From: Verrucomicrobium sp. BvORR034
Lineage (GTDB): Bacteria > Verrucomicrobiota > Verrucomicrobiia > Verrucomicrobiales > Verrucomicrobiaceae
Length of the DNA stretch: 64,000 nucleotides
Assembly (NCBI RefSeq): GCF_000739635.1
Contig: NZ_BATQ01000136.1
Location: 1 to 64,000, forward strand
Reading direction: 5' to 3'
Notes under the pieces: model-generated
Told to the model about the DNA's origin: nothing
Seen by the model: the letters and a program-made list of their open reading frames with translations, nothing else
Database searches by the model: none
Shown: piece by piece, positions 55,854 through 64,000 of the stretch
Layout: the number at the start of each line of letters is the position of its first letter
How positions within the stretch are numbered: position 1 is the first letter of the stretch
Made by a program: the position numbers and the translations under genes

Positions 55854-56549
55854 ATGCCTACCCACGATCCCGACTTCCTCCACGTGGACCAGCCGCCGGA
55901 GACTCTCCTGCGTCTGCCGGAGGCGGATCGTGCCCAGCTCGGAGATGCGCTTCAGGAGCTGCTCACCCACGGCTCAATCCTCGGGCTGGAGGCAGGTCAA
56001 TCGGCCCTCTATCACTGGTGCCGGCAGAACTTCGAATGGCTGCGGGAGACCGCGACCCTGCTGGGGCTGGATGTGGCCCTGCTGCATGAGGAGCGCATGG
56101 TCCAGGCCCTGCCGCGCATCGCCAGCCTGCAGCTCCGGCTTCGTCAGGATGCCACCCTCATCTGGCTGGCCCTCTGGTACGCCGGGGACGTGCGCTGGCG
56201 TGATGAAGGCCAGACTCAGGCACTGCTGAGCGTGGGCGAGCTCAATTCCCTCCTCAAGGACCAGCTTCTGCCCGATCTCGCCAGCCTGCCCACCCGCACC
56301 CGCATGCGGGAGATCCTGCGACAGTCGGCGCGGTTCAATCTCATCCGTTTCACGCTGGCCGAGCCATTTGAAGATTCCGGCATAGAGGTGCTGCCCGCCA
56401 TCCGCCGCGTGGTCCCGTTTCAGGACCTGGCAGACTGGACCCGCAGTGCGGCCGTCTTCAAGCGCGAGGAAACTACCGATCTGGAAGGCTCCGTGGCAGA
56501 CACCTCCCCCGGCTCGCTTGAGGCAGCGGAAGATGACTTCGCGGCCTAG
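55854..56549 (+). CDS. jetB: Wadjet-type JetB protein (DUF4194, KITE-like)
   Basis: 231 aa. DUF4194 is suggested by size, place, and the pattern LHVDQPPETLLRLPEADRAQLGDALQELLTHGSIL...W(F/L)RE, ending ILRQSARFNLIRFTLAEPF...EVLPAIRRVVP. The C-terminal 40 residues are acidic and probably disordered. JetB corresponds to MukE/MksE: a KITE dimer that bridges JetA and the SMC protein. Start ATG 55854 follows a long CT-rich leader; the gene lies 60 bp after jetA and 35 bp before jetC. Confidence 0.85.
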   Translation: MPTHDPDFLHVDQPPETLLRLPEADRAQLGDALQELLTHGSILGLEAGQSALYHWCRQNFEWLRETATLLGLDVALLHEERMVQALPRIASLQLRLRQDATLIWLALWYAGDVRWRDEGQTQALLSVGELNSLLKDQLLPDLASLPTRTRMREILRQSARFNLIRFTLAEPFEDSGIEVLPAIRRVVPFQDLADWTRSAAVFKREETTDLEGSVADTSPGSLEAAEDDFAA

Positions 56550-56584
56550 CTCCTCCCCCCACCCTTTTCTTCCCCTTACCGACC

Positions 56585-59500
56585 ATGCCCGCCGCCACTG
56601 GAGCCCCCGCCTTGGATGACCCGGACTTTTCCGGAGCCGCCCTGCCCGGCACCTCCTCCCGCAACAGCCGCGCCATCCGGCTCACGCGCATTCATGCGCT
56701 GAACTGGTACGGCTACCAGGACAGCCTTGCGGTTAAAGGAAACCTCGTGCTCGCCGGCCTCACCGGATCCGGCAAGTCCATCCTCATGGACCTGGTCATG
56801 CTCGTGCTCGTGGGCCCGGAGAAAGCGCGCCACCACTTCAACCGCAGCGCCACCGGCACCCAGAGTGATCGCACGCTCAAGGGCTACTGCCTGCTCGATA
56901 CGAAGCGGGAGGAGAATGGTCAGCCCACCTACTATCGCGACAAAGGGGCCACCACCTACGTGGCACTGGAGTTCACCTGGCCGGGCGGCCAACGCATTGA
57001 GACCTGGGGACTGCGCATCGAGTTCCGCAACGCCAGTGAGAACGACGGCCAGATCACCCCCTTCTTCTGCAAGGGCAGTCTGGAGCGGGCCGACTTCCTC
57101 ACTGCCTGGCTGGATGGCAAGAAACGCCCCAGCGAGCTGCCCGCCTTTCGTGCCCTCATTGACGCCCGCGCCGGCCGCACTTTTGCCTCCTCCCGCGAGT
57201 ACCTGCGGGACATGAGCAACCCGGAGCACCTGAATTTCAACCGCGAGGTGCTGGACCGCCTGCTGCCCAGCGCCATGTCCTTTACCAACCTCAAGAGCTT
57301 CGACGACTTCTGTCGTCGCTTCGTGCTCCCTGGGGAGTCGGTGCCTGTGGAGGACGTCACCGCCAGCTATCGCGACTTCCAGTCCTATGAGCAGGAACTG
57401 AAGTCCCTCCGTGCACAGCTCGAACGCTTGCAGCGCATTCGCGATCTTTCCCAGAAGCTGGAGTCCTCCATCCGCGATCGCGATGTGGCCCGCTATCTCC
57501 ACGGCGAGCTCTCTCATGAACACGCCAAACAACTGGTGGAGAGCGGTGAGAAACGGCTGGCGGAGTTAAAAGTGGCCCACGCCGCTGAGCAAGCGCAGCT
57601 GGATGAGCTGGACCGCCAGATTCAGCAAGCCACCGCCGAGCGTGAGCGCCTGCTGGCCGTGCTGAACGAGACCTCAGAAGGTCGCCTCTATGGCCAGCTC
57701 AGCGCCCAAGTGAAAGAGCTGGAAGGCCGCGTGGAAAGCCTTAGCAGCCTGCAAGCACGCGTGGAAGACCGCCTGCGCCGCCGCGTGGACAATGCCCGCG
57801 AATGGCTGGAGAAGATGCGGGCCGCCTCCATCGTGGCACCCTTGGACGGCCGTGCCATGGAAAAAGCCATCCGCACCCTGGATGATTGCGAAGCCCACGC
57901 CACCTTCAATGCCCTGTCCGCCGTGCGCGCGGCCGCAGAGCAACTCTGCCAGGACCTGCGCCGCTCCGTGAGCAACGAGACGCAGAAGCTCCAAACCCTG
58001 CGTCGCCAGGAGGAGGAACTCAGCCAGCAGCTAACCGCCTTGCGTTCCGGCCTGCCGCCCATCCCACAACCGCTGCTGCACACGCTTAATGAGCGACTCC
58101 CCCGTCTCCCCGGCGAGCCCACCGCCCGGGCTCTGCGCGATCTCTGTGAAGTGAATGACGAACGCTGGCGGGAGGCTCTGGAGGTGGCCTTCACAGACAA
58201 GTTCTCCATCGTCGTGCCCGAGCAGCACTACGAGGATGCACTGAAAATTTACCACGAACTCAAGCCCGCCTCACAGAGCGTGCTCGCAGCGGCGGAGTCC
58301 CTCATCCATCCCCGTCGCGCGCTCGCCCTGTCACGGGAAGTCCTCCCCGGATCCCTGGCTGAGAAGATTGAGACCAACGACGCCGTAGCTCGCGCCATGC
58401 TGGACCACCTCTTTGGCGGCATGATCTGCGTGGAGACTCTGGCTGAACTGGAAAAGCACTCTGCCGCCATCTTGCCAGACGGCTTGACCCTGCGCGATGC
58501 CCAGGCCCGCCGCGCCCGTCACTACGACGGGCTCCCCTTCATCGGTCAACGCGGTCTGCAACGCCAGCGCGACATCAAGGCCAGCCAGTTGAAGGAAGTC
58601 GAGGCGCAGATCCGTCGGCTTGAGCCCATTGAGCGGGCCGTGCAGGAGTCCATCAACCTCCTGCCCCAGATGATCCCGGATCACAACAGCATGGTGCAGG
58701 ATCTCAGCAAGCTGGAAACGCTGCCCGAGATGGAGTCCAACCTCGACAAAGCCCGTCGCACCCTCGCCGATCTGGACACCTCCGCCTACGCCTCCATCGC
58801 CGAGCAGGCGGAAGAATGGCAGCCCCGCATCCGTGCGTGGAACAGCGAGAAGCTCGACATCGTCGGCAAAGGCAGCCACCGCGAGATTGAGCAGACCGAG
58901 AAGATGCTGGACAGGCGCCGCCAGGAACTCAGCGAAAGCCTGGAGGCCTTCACCCGCACCAAGATGCAGGTGGATATTTCCTTGTACCTAGAGCGACTGA
59001 AATCCTGGCGCGACGACATGCGCATGAAGTACCTGGTGCCGGATGTGATGGCCCGGGAGTTCGAGAAAGCCCGCGCCTCCGCCAGTGAGGAGGCCATCCG
59101 CTCCGAGGGCGACCTCAAGCAGGCGATGACGGACTTCAAGAAGACCTTCCAGCCCAAATTCGATGACCTGCCTGAGGACGGTCGGACGGCCGCTCCGTAT
59201 GAGAGGGTGCTCGCCCGCATCGAAGGGGCCAGCATCATCGAGTACGAAAAGAAGGCCCAGTCTGAGAAAGCCCGCTGGGAAACGCTCTTCCGCACCCAGG
59301 TGCTCAGCCGCATGCAACGCGCGCTCAAGCGGGTGGAGGACATCATCTTCCTCCTCAACAAGCAGCTCAAGCGCCCCATTGGTCGCGACCTCTACAAGAT
59401 CCGCCGCGAGCCCAACCCGGACTTCAAGTTTTACCGCGAACTCATCGACCTCAACGCGCTTCACCAGGAAGACGGCCTGTTTTACAACAGCATCGGCGGC

Positions 59501-60043
59501 GAACTCCGCCAGGCCCTTGACTCATTCCTCAACACCCTCGTCCACAACGCCAACACTCCCGAGGCCGCCCGGCTGCTGGACTACCGCCAGTATTACGACT
59601 ACAAGCTCCAGGTCACCGACATCCACAACCCCGACGCCGCTCCCATTGATGTGGACAAGCAGGGCCGCAAGATGAGTGGCGGAGAGAACCAGAGCCCCTA
59701 CTTCGTCGCCATCCTCGCCAGCTACCTCCACGCCTACAACCGGCACGAGACCCGCTGGAAGGAGCCCTCCCTGGCCCTCGTCCCCATTGACGAAGCCTTC
59801 TCCAAGCTCTCCGGCGAGCGCATCCAGGACTGTATTGGAGCGATCGGCGAACTCGACCTCCAGGGCGTATTCTCCATGTCCAGCGGCAACATCCCCTACG
59901 CCTTCAGCCTCTGCGACGAGCTCATCGTCATCACCAAACGCGAAGAACGCTCAGGCAACCGCAGCGGCATCCGCAACGTCCCCAGCGTCCTCTTCAGTGA
60001 CACCACGGAAGGCAAGGAGTGGATGGAGAAGCATAAGGCGTAA
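56585..60043 (+). CDS. jetC: Wadjet-type JetC SMC ATPase
   Basis: 1152 aa, MukB/SbcC-like. Walker A GLTGSGKS at residues 58-65; long coiled coils at about 250-420 and 650-880 (many heptad Leu, e.g. ELKSLRAQLERLQRIRD); hinge in the middle (about 480-600); ABC signature MSGGEN at 1030-1035; Walker B LVPIDEA with D1069 E1070. The ATPase drives loop extrusion of circular DNA. The following gene (60202) is unrelated, and the TOPRIM nuclease JetD is not found within the window, so the set may be a Mks-like housekeeping SMC or a defence system with JetD elsewhere. Confidence 0.9.
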   Translation: MPAATGAPALDDPDFSGAALPGTSSRNSRAIRLTRIHALNWYGYQDSLAVKGNLVLAGLTGSGKSILMDLVMLVLVGPEKARHHFNRSATGTQSDRTLKGYCLLDTKREENGQPTYYRDKGATTYVALEFTWPGGQRIETWGLRIEFRNASENDGQITPFFCKGSLERADFLTAWLDGKKRPSELPAFRALIDARAGRTFASSREYLRDMSNPEHLNFNREVLDRLLPSAMSFTNLKSFDDFCRRFVLPGESVPVEDVTASYRDFQSYEQELKSLRAQLERLQRIRDLSQKLESSIRDRDVARYLHGELSHEHAKQLVESGEKRLAELKVAHAAEQAQLDELDRQIQQATAERERLLAVLNETSEGRLYGQLSAQVKELEGRVESLSSLQARVEDRLRRRVDNAREWLEKMRAASIVAPLDGRAMEKAIRTLDDCEAHATFNALSAVRAAAEQLCQDLRRSVSNETQKLQTLRRQEEELSQQLTALRSGLPPIPQPLLHTLNERLPRLPGEPTARALRDLCEVNDERWREALEVAFTDKFSIVVPEQHYEDALKIYHELKPASQSVLAAAESLIHPRRALALSREVLPGSLAEKIETNDAVARAMLDHLFGGMICVETLAELEKHSAAILPDGLTLRDAQARRARHYDGLPFIGQRGLQRQRDIKASQLKEVEAQIRRLEPIERAVQESINLLPQMIPDHNSMVQDLSKLETLPEMESNLDKARRTLADLDTSAYASIAEQAEEWQPRIRAWNSEKLDIVGKGSHREIEQTEKMLDRRRQELSESLEAFTRTKMQVDISLYLERLKSWRDDMRMKYLVPDVMAREFEKARASASEEAIRSEGDLKQAMTDFKKTFQPKFDDLPEDGRTAAPYERVLARIEGASIIEYEKKAQSEKARWETLFRTQVLSRMQRALKRVEDIIFLLNKQLKRPIGRDLYKIRREPNPDFKFYRELIDLNALHQEDGLFYNSIGGELRQALDSFLNTLVHNANTPEAARLLDYRQYYDYKLQVTDIHNPDAAPIDVDKQGRKMSGGENQSPYFVAILASYLHAYNRHETRWKEPSLALVPIDEAFSKLSGERIQDCIGAIGELDLQGVFSMSSGNIPYAFSLCDELIVITKREERSGNRSGIRNVPSVLFSDTTEGKEWMEKHKA

Positions 60044-60201
60044 AAAGTTCTTGGTTCTTAGTTCCTTGTGCTTGGTTCAGGCCCCTAGACGCGCTCGGAG
60101 CTCTGCTTATCCCTCTTCCCTTATCCCTTGACCCTTCATATCAGACCGGCATAACACCCATGCCAAAATATCATTTCCGGCATTAAAGCTCCTGCCCCAC
60201 A

Positions 60202-61491
60202 ATGTCCCGCATGAGCACCTCATACGATGTCATTGTCATTGGCGGCGGTCCGGCAGGTTCCAGTTCATCGGCTATCCTTGCGGAGGAGGGTCACAAGGTG
60301 CTCCTTCTGGAGCGGGAGAAGTTCCCCCGCTACCATATTGGCGAGTCGCTCATCCCTTTTACCTACTTTCCGCTGGAGCGTCTTGGCCTGGTGGAGCGCA
60401 TGAAGAAGTCCCACTTCGTGAACAAGTACAGCGTCTGCTTCGTGCCGCCCCACGGTCGCACCAGCCAGCCGTTCTACTTCTTCAACCGCTACGACAAGGA
60501 CACCGTCGCCTCCACCTGGCAGGTGCTGCGCTCAGAGTTTGACCAGATCCTCCTCGACAACTCCCGTGAGAAAGGCGTGGAGGTGAAGGAGCAGACCAAG
60601 GTTCTCGAACTGCTGCGTGACGGAGATTTGAAAGTCATCGGCGTGCGTGCCCAGAGCCACGACGGCACCATCACTGACTACTACGCACGCATCACGCTGG
60701 ACTGTACGGGCAAGGAGGCCTTCACCACCGTGCGCAACGGCTGGAAGGTGCGTGACCCCTACCTGAACAAGGTGGCCGTATGGACCTACTACAAGGGATC
60801 CCGCCGCGAACCGGGCATCGATGAAGGCCAGACCACGGTCGCCTTTGTGAAGGACAAGGGCTGGTTCTGGCACATCCCCCAGCACGACGACATGGTCAGT
60901 GTGGGCGTGGTGGCAGAGGGCAAATACCTCTCCCGCGACGGCATCAAAGATGCGGAAGGCATCTTCAAGCGTGAAGTGGAGGAGAATCTGTGGATCAAGG
61001 AATCTCTCTCCCACGGCCAGCAGGTCGGACAATACTACATCACCAGTGAGTACACCCACCACGCGAAGCATTGTGGCAGCGATGGCCTCCTCCTGGTGGG
61101 CGATGCTTTTGCTTTCCTCGATCCCGTGTTCAGCAGCGGCCTCATGTTCGCGATGAAGAGCGGCGTGCTGGCTGGTGAGGAGGTCAGCAAGGGCCTTAAG
61201 GAAAACGACCTCAGCCCATCCCGCTTCGTCAAATATTCCCAGGAGTTGCGCCAGGGAGTGGAGAACATGCGCAAGCTCGTTTACGCCTTCTACGATCCCA
61301 ACTTCAGCTTCGGCAAGCTCATCCGCAACCACCCTGATGCCCAGGGTTCCGTGACCGACTGCCTGAGCGGCGATGTGAACAAGGACTACAGCGTCCTTTG
61401 GGATCAGATCCGCGAGCTGGTGCCCCTTCCGGACGATCTTCCCCTCGGTGAGCCCGAGGTGCGGACTCAAGAACTGGCCGCTGCGTCCTGA
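60202..61491 (+). CDS. Flavin-dependent halogenase-like oxidoreductase
   Basis: 429 aa. N-terminal FAD-binding GGGPAGSSSS, then KFPRYHIGESLIP, a block characteristic of the halogenase/geranylgeranyl reductase superfamily. GWFWHIP contains the WxWxIP motif of flavin-dependent halogenases. A second FAD block is GLLLVGDAFAFLDPVFSSG. Probably a flavin monooxygenase or halogenase acting on an aromatic or polyketide substrate; a substrate-free flavin reductase would be encoded elsewhere. ATG 60202 was taken (ATG 60211 is an alternative). It is followed by a terminator and the antiporter. Confidence 0.88.
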   Translation: MSRMSTSYDVIVIGGGPAGSSSSAILAEEGHKVLLLEREKFPRYHIGESLIPFTYFPLERLGLVERMKKSHFVNKYSVCFVPPHGRTSQPFYFFNRYDKDTVASTWQVLRSEFDQILLDNSREKGVEVKEQTKVLELLRDGDLKVIGVRAQSHDGTITDYYARITLDCTGKEAFTTVRNGWKVRDPYLNKVAVWTYYKGSRREPGIDEGQTTVAFVKDKGWFWHIPQHDDMVSVGVVAEGKYLSRDGIKDAEGIFKREVEENLWIKESLSHGQQVGQYYITSEYTHHAKHCGSDGLLLVGDAFAFLDPVFSSGLMFAMKSGVLAGEEVSKGLKENDLSPSRFVKYSQELRQGVENMRKLVYAFYDPNFSFGKLIRNHPDAQGSVTDCLSGDVNKDYSVLWDQIRELVPLPDDLPLGEPEVRTQELAAAS

Positions 61492-61510
61492 TCATTTTGA
61501 CGGATTCAAG

Positions 61511-61546
61511 GCTCGCCTTTTCCAAAGGAGGAGGCGGGCTTTTTTT
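61511..61546 (+). terminator. Intrinsic terminator after the 60202-61491 gene
   Basis: GCTCGCCT / AGGCGGGC stem (one G-T pair) with a 13-nt loop, followed by seven T. It lies 20 bp after the stop. Confidence 0.92.
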
Positions 61547-61597
61547 CGCGCTTCTTCATTCAATCTCTCAGCTCACCCTCCCCTACTCTCCCTTCCC

Positions 61598-63076
61598 ATG
61601 AATCGCATCACCGTGATTTATGTTCTGATCCTGACGATCGTCACAGCCGCCATCTTTGCGGTGATTCACGCAGGTGCAGATCTGCCCGCTCCAGCTCCAA
61701 TCAATGGCCCTGCGGGAGTGGTCACCCCAGCCGCGGCCGCCGCACACCCGGCCGCCGCCGTCGCCATCTCTCAGTCCGCCGGAGAGGCCATGGTTGCGAA
61801 TCTGAAGGAGAACTTCAAACACCCCCTCAGCCAGCTCTTCCTCCAGTTGGTGGTCATCATCGCCATCTCCCGCACTGTCGGGAAACTGTTCACCTTCATG
61901 GGGCAGCCCTCGGTGGTGGGGGAAATGGCGGCGGGCATTCTGCTTGGGCCGTCTCTATTCGGTTTGCTTACTCCAGACCTTTTCCAGTTTGTCTTCCCCG
62001 CCAACTCTCTCAACACGATCAAGCTTCTCAGCCAGGTCGGTGTGTGTCTCTTCATGTTCTCGGTGGGCATGGATCTGAACATCTCCCATGTGCGCAACAA
62101 GGCGCACACCGCCGTCGTCGTGAGCCACGCGAGCATCGTATTTCCCTACCTGCTGGGGGTGGTGCTGGCCTATTTCCTCTACACCAGCATGGCGGCCCCT
62201 GGGGCTTCATTCATCGCTTTCGCGCTGTTTATGGGCATCTCCATGAGCATCACCGCCTTCCCCGTGCTGGCCCGCATTCTTCAGGAGCGCGGCATGACGA
62301 AGTCCTTCCTCGGAAGCACCGCCATCACCTGCGCTGCGGTGGATGATGTGACCGCCTGGAGCATCCTGGCCTTCGTGGTTGCCATCGCCCGCTCCACCAG
62401 TTTGGGTGGTTCTGCTTTGAACCTGCTACTCATCGGAGCTTTCATGCTCGTCATGGTGGCCATAGTGCGGCCTGGTCTGCCCAAGTGGCTGGGTGAGAAG
62501 CGGCTGAAGGCGGAGAACCCGTCCAAGGGGGTTATGGCCACCGTGATCTGCGTCGTGGTGGCCTCTGCGCTCTGCACAGAAGTGATCGGCATTCACGCCC
62601 TCTTCGGCGCCTTCCTTGCCGGAGCCATCATGCCAGATCTGCACGGATTCCGCCACAAGCTCCATGTGCGCATCGAGAACTTCAGTTCCGTTCTCCTCCT
62701 CCCCCTCTTCTTTGTCTTCACCGGTCTGCGTACCCAGATCGCCCTGCTGCACGATCTCTCCGGTTGGGGCATGTGCCTGATCATCATCGCTGTGGCATCC
62801 CTCGGCAAGCTGGGTGGCACCGCCCTCACTGCCCGCCTCACCGGCATGGGCTGGCGCGACTCCCTGCAACTGGGAGCCCTTATGAACACCCGTGGTCTCA
62901 TGGAGCTCATTGCGCTGAATATTGGCTACGATCTGGGCATCCTCTCACCCCGCATTTTCACCATGCTGGTGATCATGGCCCTGGCCACCACCGCTCTCAC
63001 AGGCCCGCTTCTCACCTGGTTTGGTGCCCAGAAGTCGCCTGAGCCGGAAGGCCAGCCTCATCCCGCCCAGTCGTAG
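61598..63076 (+). CDS. Kef-type monovalent cation/proton antiporter (CPA2 family)
   Basis: 492 aa. N-terminal signal-like helix (VIYVLILTIVTAAIFAVI), an Ala/Pro-rich linker, then about 12 transmembrane helices from residue 75. CPA2 features: MGQPSVVGEMAAGILLGPSLFG (TM region), VCLFMFSVGMDLN, AVDDVTAWSILAFVVA (the conserved acidic TM motif), IHALFGAFLAGAIMPD and NTRGLMELIALNIGYDLG. It lacks TrkA-N/RCK domains at the C-terminus, so gating is not visible. The gene lies between two halogenase-like genes; a role in ion/pH homeostasis or export is inference. A CT-rich leader precedes ATG 61598. Confidence 0.9.
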   Translation: MNRITVIYVLILTIVTAAIFAVIHAGADLPAPAPINGPAGVVTPAAAAAHPAAAVAISQSAGEAMVANLKENFKHPLSQLFLQLVVIIAISRTVGKLFTFMGQPSVVGEMAAGILLGPSLFGLLTPDLFQFVFPANSLNTIKLLSQVGVCLFMFSVGMDLNISHVRNKAHTAVVVSHASIVFPYLLGVVLAYFLYTSMAAPGASFIAFALFMGISMSITAFPVLARILQERGMTKSFLGSTAITCAAVDDVTAWSILAFVVAIARSTSLGGSALNLLLIGAFMLVMVAIVRPGLPKWLGEKRLKAENPSKGVMATVICVVVASALCTEVIGIHALFGAFLAGAIMPDLHGFRHKLHVRIENFSSVLLLPLFFVFTGLRTQIALLHDLSGWGMCLIIIAVASLGKLGGTALTARLTGMGWRDSLQLGALMNTRGLMELIALNIGYDLGILSPRIFTMLVIMALATTALTGPLLTWFGAQKSPEPEGQPHPAQS

Positions 63077-63097
63077 ACAAAACGGCTTGATTGTGGC

Positions 63098-64000
63098 ATG
63101 AAAAAGACCATGCAAGTCGAGCCCCCCTCTTCTGACTCCACCTACGATGTCGTTGTTATCGGCGGCGCCCTATCGGGTGCCGCCACCGCCACGCTGATCC
63201 TCCGGCACAACCCCGGCGTACGGCTCCTCATTGTAGAAAAATCAGAGAAACTGGGACGCCGCGTGGGCGAGGCCACCGTGGAAATCAGCGCCTACTTCAT
63301 GGGGCGGGTGCTCGGCCTTACCCAGTACCTCAACGAGAACCAACTCGTAAAACAGGGCCTGCGATTCTGGTTCAAGAACGACGAGGTCAAGAACCTCTCC
63401 GAAGCCAGCGAGCTGGGGGCCAAATACCTCTCCCGCATCGCATCCTACCAGCTCGACCGCTCCACTTTCGATGAGGAGGTCCTACGCCGCGCCGGTCTGG
63501 CCGGCGCCGAGATCATCCGCCCTGCCACCGTGTCCAATGTGGTGCTGAACGACGGCGGCATGCAGTCCCTTGACGTGAGTCACCAAGGGCAAAAGCGCAC
63601 CATCAGCACCCGCTGGATCGTGGATGCCTCCGGTTTGGCTGCTGTACTGGCCCGCAAGAACGGCTGGTGGCGCAGCAACACGGAGCACCCCACGGCAGCA
63701 GCCTGGTCACGATGGACCAATGTCAAAGACTGGGACTCACGCGAACTGGCGGTCAAATATCCCGAATGGTCCCGCGCCGTTTACGGTATCCGCAATACCG
63801 CCACCAACCACATCATTGGCGATGGCTGGTGGAGTTGGTGGATTCCCCTCAAAGGCGGCTCCGTCAGCGTTGGTGTGGTGTTTGACCAGCGCATCGTCGA
63901 TTTCCCCCAGGAAGGCGGCAAGGTCGCCGACCGTCTGAAGACCTTCCTCATGAAACACCCGGTGGCCGCGGAAATGCTGGCCGACGCGGAGTATGACGAG
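63098..64000 (+). CDS. Flavin-dependent halogenase-like oxidoreductase 2 (cut by window edge)
   Basis: At least 301 aa; the gene runs past the window. N-terminal FAD-binding VVVIGGALSGAATA, where GxGxxG reads GGALSG, then GRRVGEATVEISAYFM. WWSWWIPL contains WxWxIP as in the first halogenase-like gene, and VSVGVVFD follows in the same way in both. Starts 21 bp after the antiporter and is probably cotranscribed with it. Function likely similar to the paralogue at 60202; substrate unknown. Confidence 0.82.
   Translation, partial: MKKTMQVEPPSSDSTYDVVVIGGALSGAATATLILRHNPGVRLLIVEKSEKLGRRVGEATVEISAYFMGRVLGLTQYLNENQLVKQGLRFWFKNDEVKNLSEASELGAKYLSRIASYQLDRSTFDEEVLRRAGLAGAEIIRPATVSNVVLNDGGMQSLDVSHQGQKRTISTRWIVDASGLAAVLARKNGWWRSNTEHPTAAAWSRWTNVKDWDSRELAVKYPEWSRAVYGIRNTATNHIIGDGWWSWWIPLKGGSVSVGVVFDQRIVDFPQEGGKVADRLKTFLMKHPVAAEMLADAEYDE

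Overview
The window looks like chromosomal DNA of a verrucomicrobium (Verrucomicrobiota, close to the Verrucomicrobium/Prosthecobacter/Roseimicrobium group). Pointers are the high GC content, a complete Verru_Chthon cassette (proteins A, B, C, D), giant autotransporter-associated beta-strand-repeat proteins with PEP-CTERM tails, a DUF1549/DUF1553 cytochrome, SLA1-like secreted proteins, and a membrane-bound-dehydrogenase-type propeller protein. This placement comes from gene content only; there is no rRNA in the window.

Layout. 1-2.4 kb: 5' part of a LigD-like ligase with altered motifs, tRNA-Asp(GUC), a secreted beta-rich protein and a methyltransferase. 2.4-2.75 kb and 9.9-10.0 kb: three copies of a roughly 115-bp non-coding repeat, two of them facing each other. 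2.9-13.6 kb: a 1305-aa SGNH/propeller/HEAT/azurin protein, several small secreted or membrane proteins, a Tat-exported protein and an SBBP propeller. 13.6-22.7 kb: mostly housekeeping (ketoglutarate-semialdehyde dehydrogenase, lipid-kinase-like/phosphoesterase pair, TlyA, PurB), with an AT-rich gap of about 0.7 kb upstream of purB. 22.9-25.4 kb: DUF1549/DUF1553 cytochrome.

25.4-47.3 kb is the standout region. All genes run on the minus strand: Verru_Chthon B, pectate lyase PL10, A, C, D, a giant repeat adhesin broken by one frameshift in a 7-base G tract, and a second 1343-aa repeat adhesin. A, B and C resemble GspK, GspI and GspJ, and D resembles GspH, so the cassette looks like a dedicated minor-pseudopilin set. 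Genes A, B and C each carry an identical 67-bp control module: a 28-bp dyad (AGTCAC-N16-GTGACT type), exactly 23 bp, then a sigma-54 -24/-12 promoter with GG-N10-GC. A weaker fourth module sits in front of the second adhesin. I read this as a sigma-54-controlled secretion/surface-display regulon; I know of no description of this promoter for the cassette.

47.3-54 kb: quinone-oxidoreductase-like protein, a full-length RapA, a YheT-type hydrolase, a Fic gene inactivated by two 1-nt deletions at its active site, and a lipoprotein. 54.3-60 kb: a Wadjet-type SMC operon jetABC with no jetD beside it. 60.2-64 kb: two flavin-dependent halogenase-like proteins flanking a Kef-type antiporter; the last gene is cut by the window edge.

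Many start codons are preceded by C/T-rich leaders rather than Shine-Dalgarno sequences, so several starts were chosen from signal peptides, domain borders or promoter positions.
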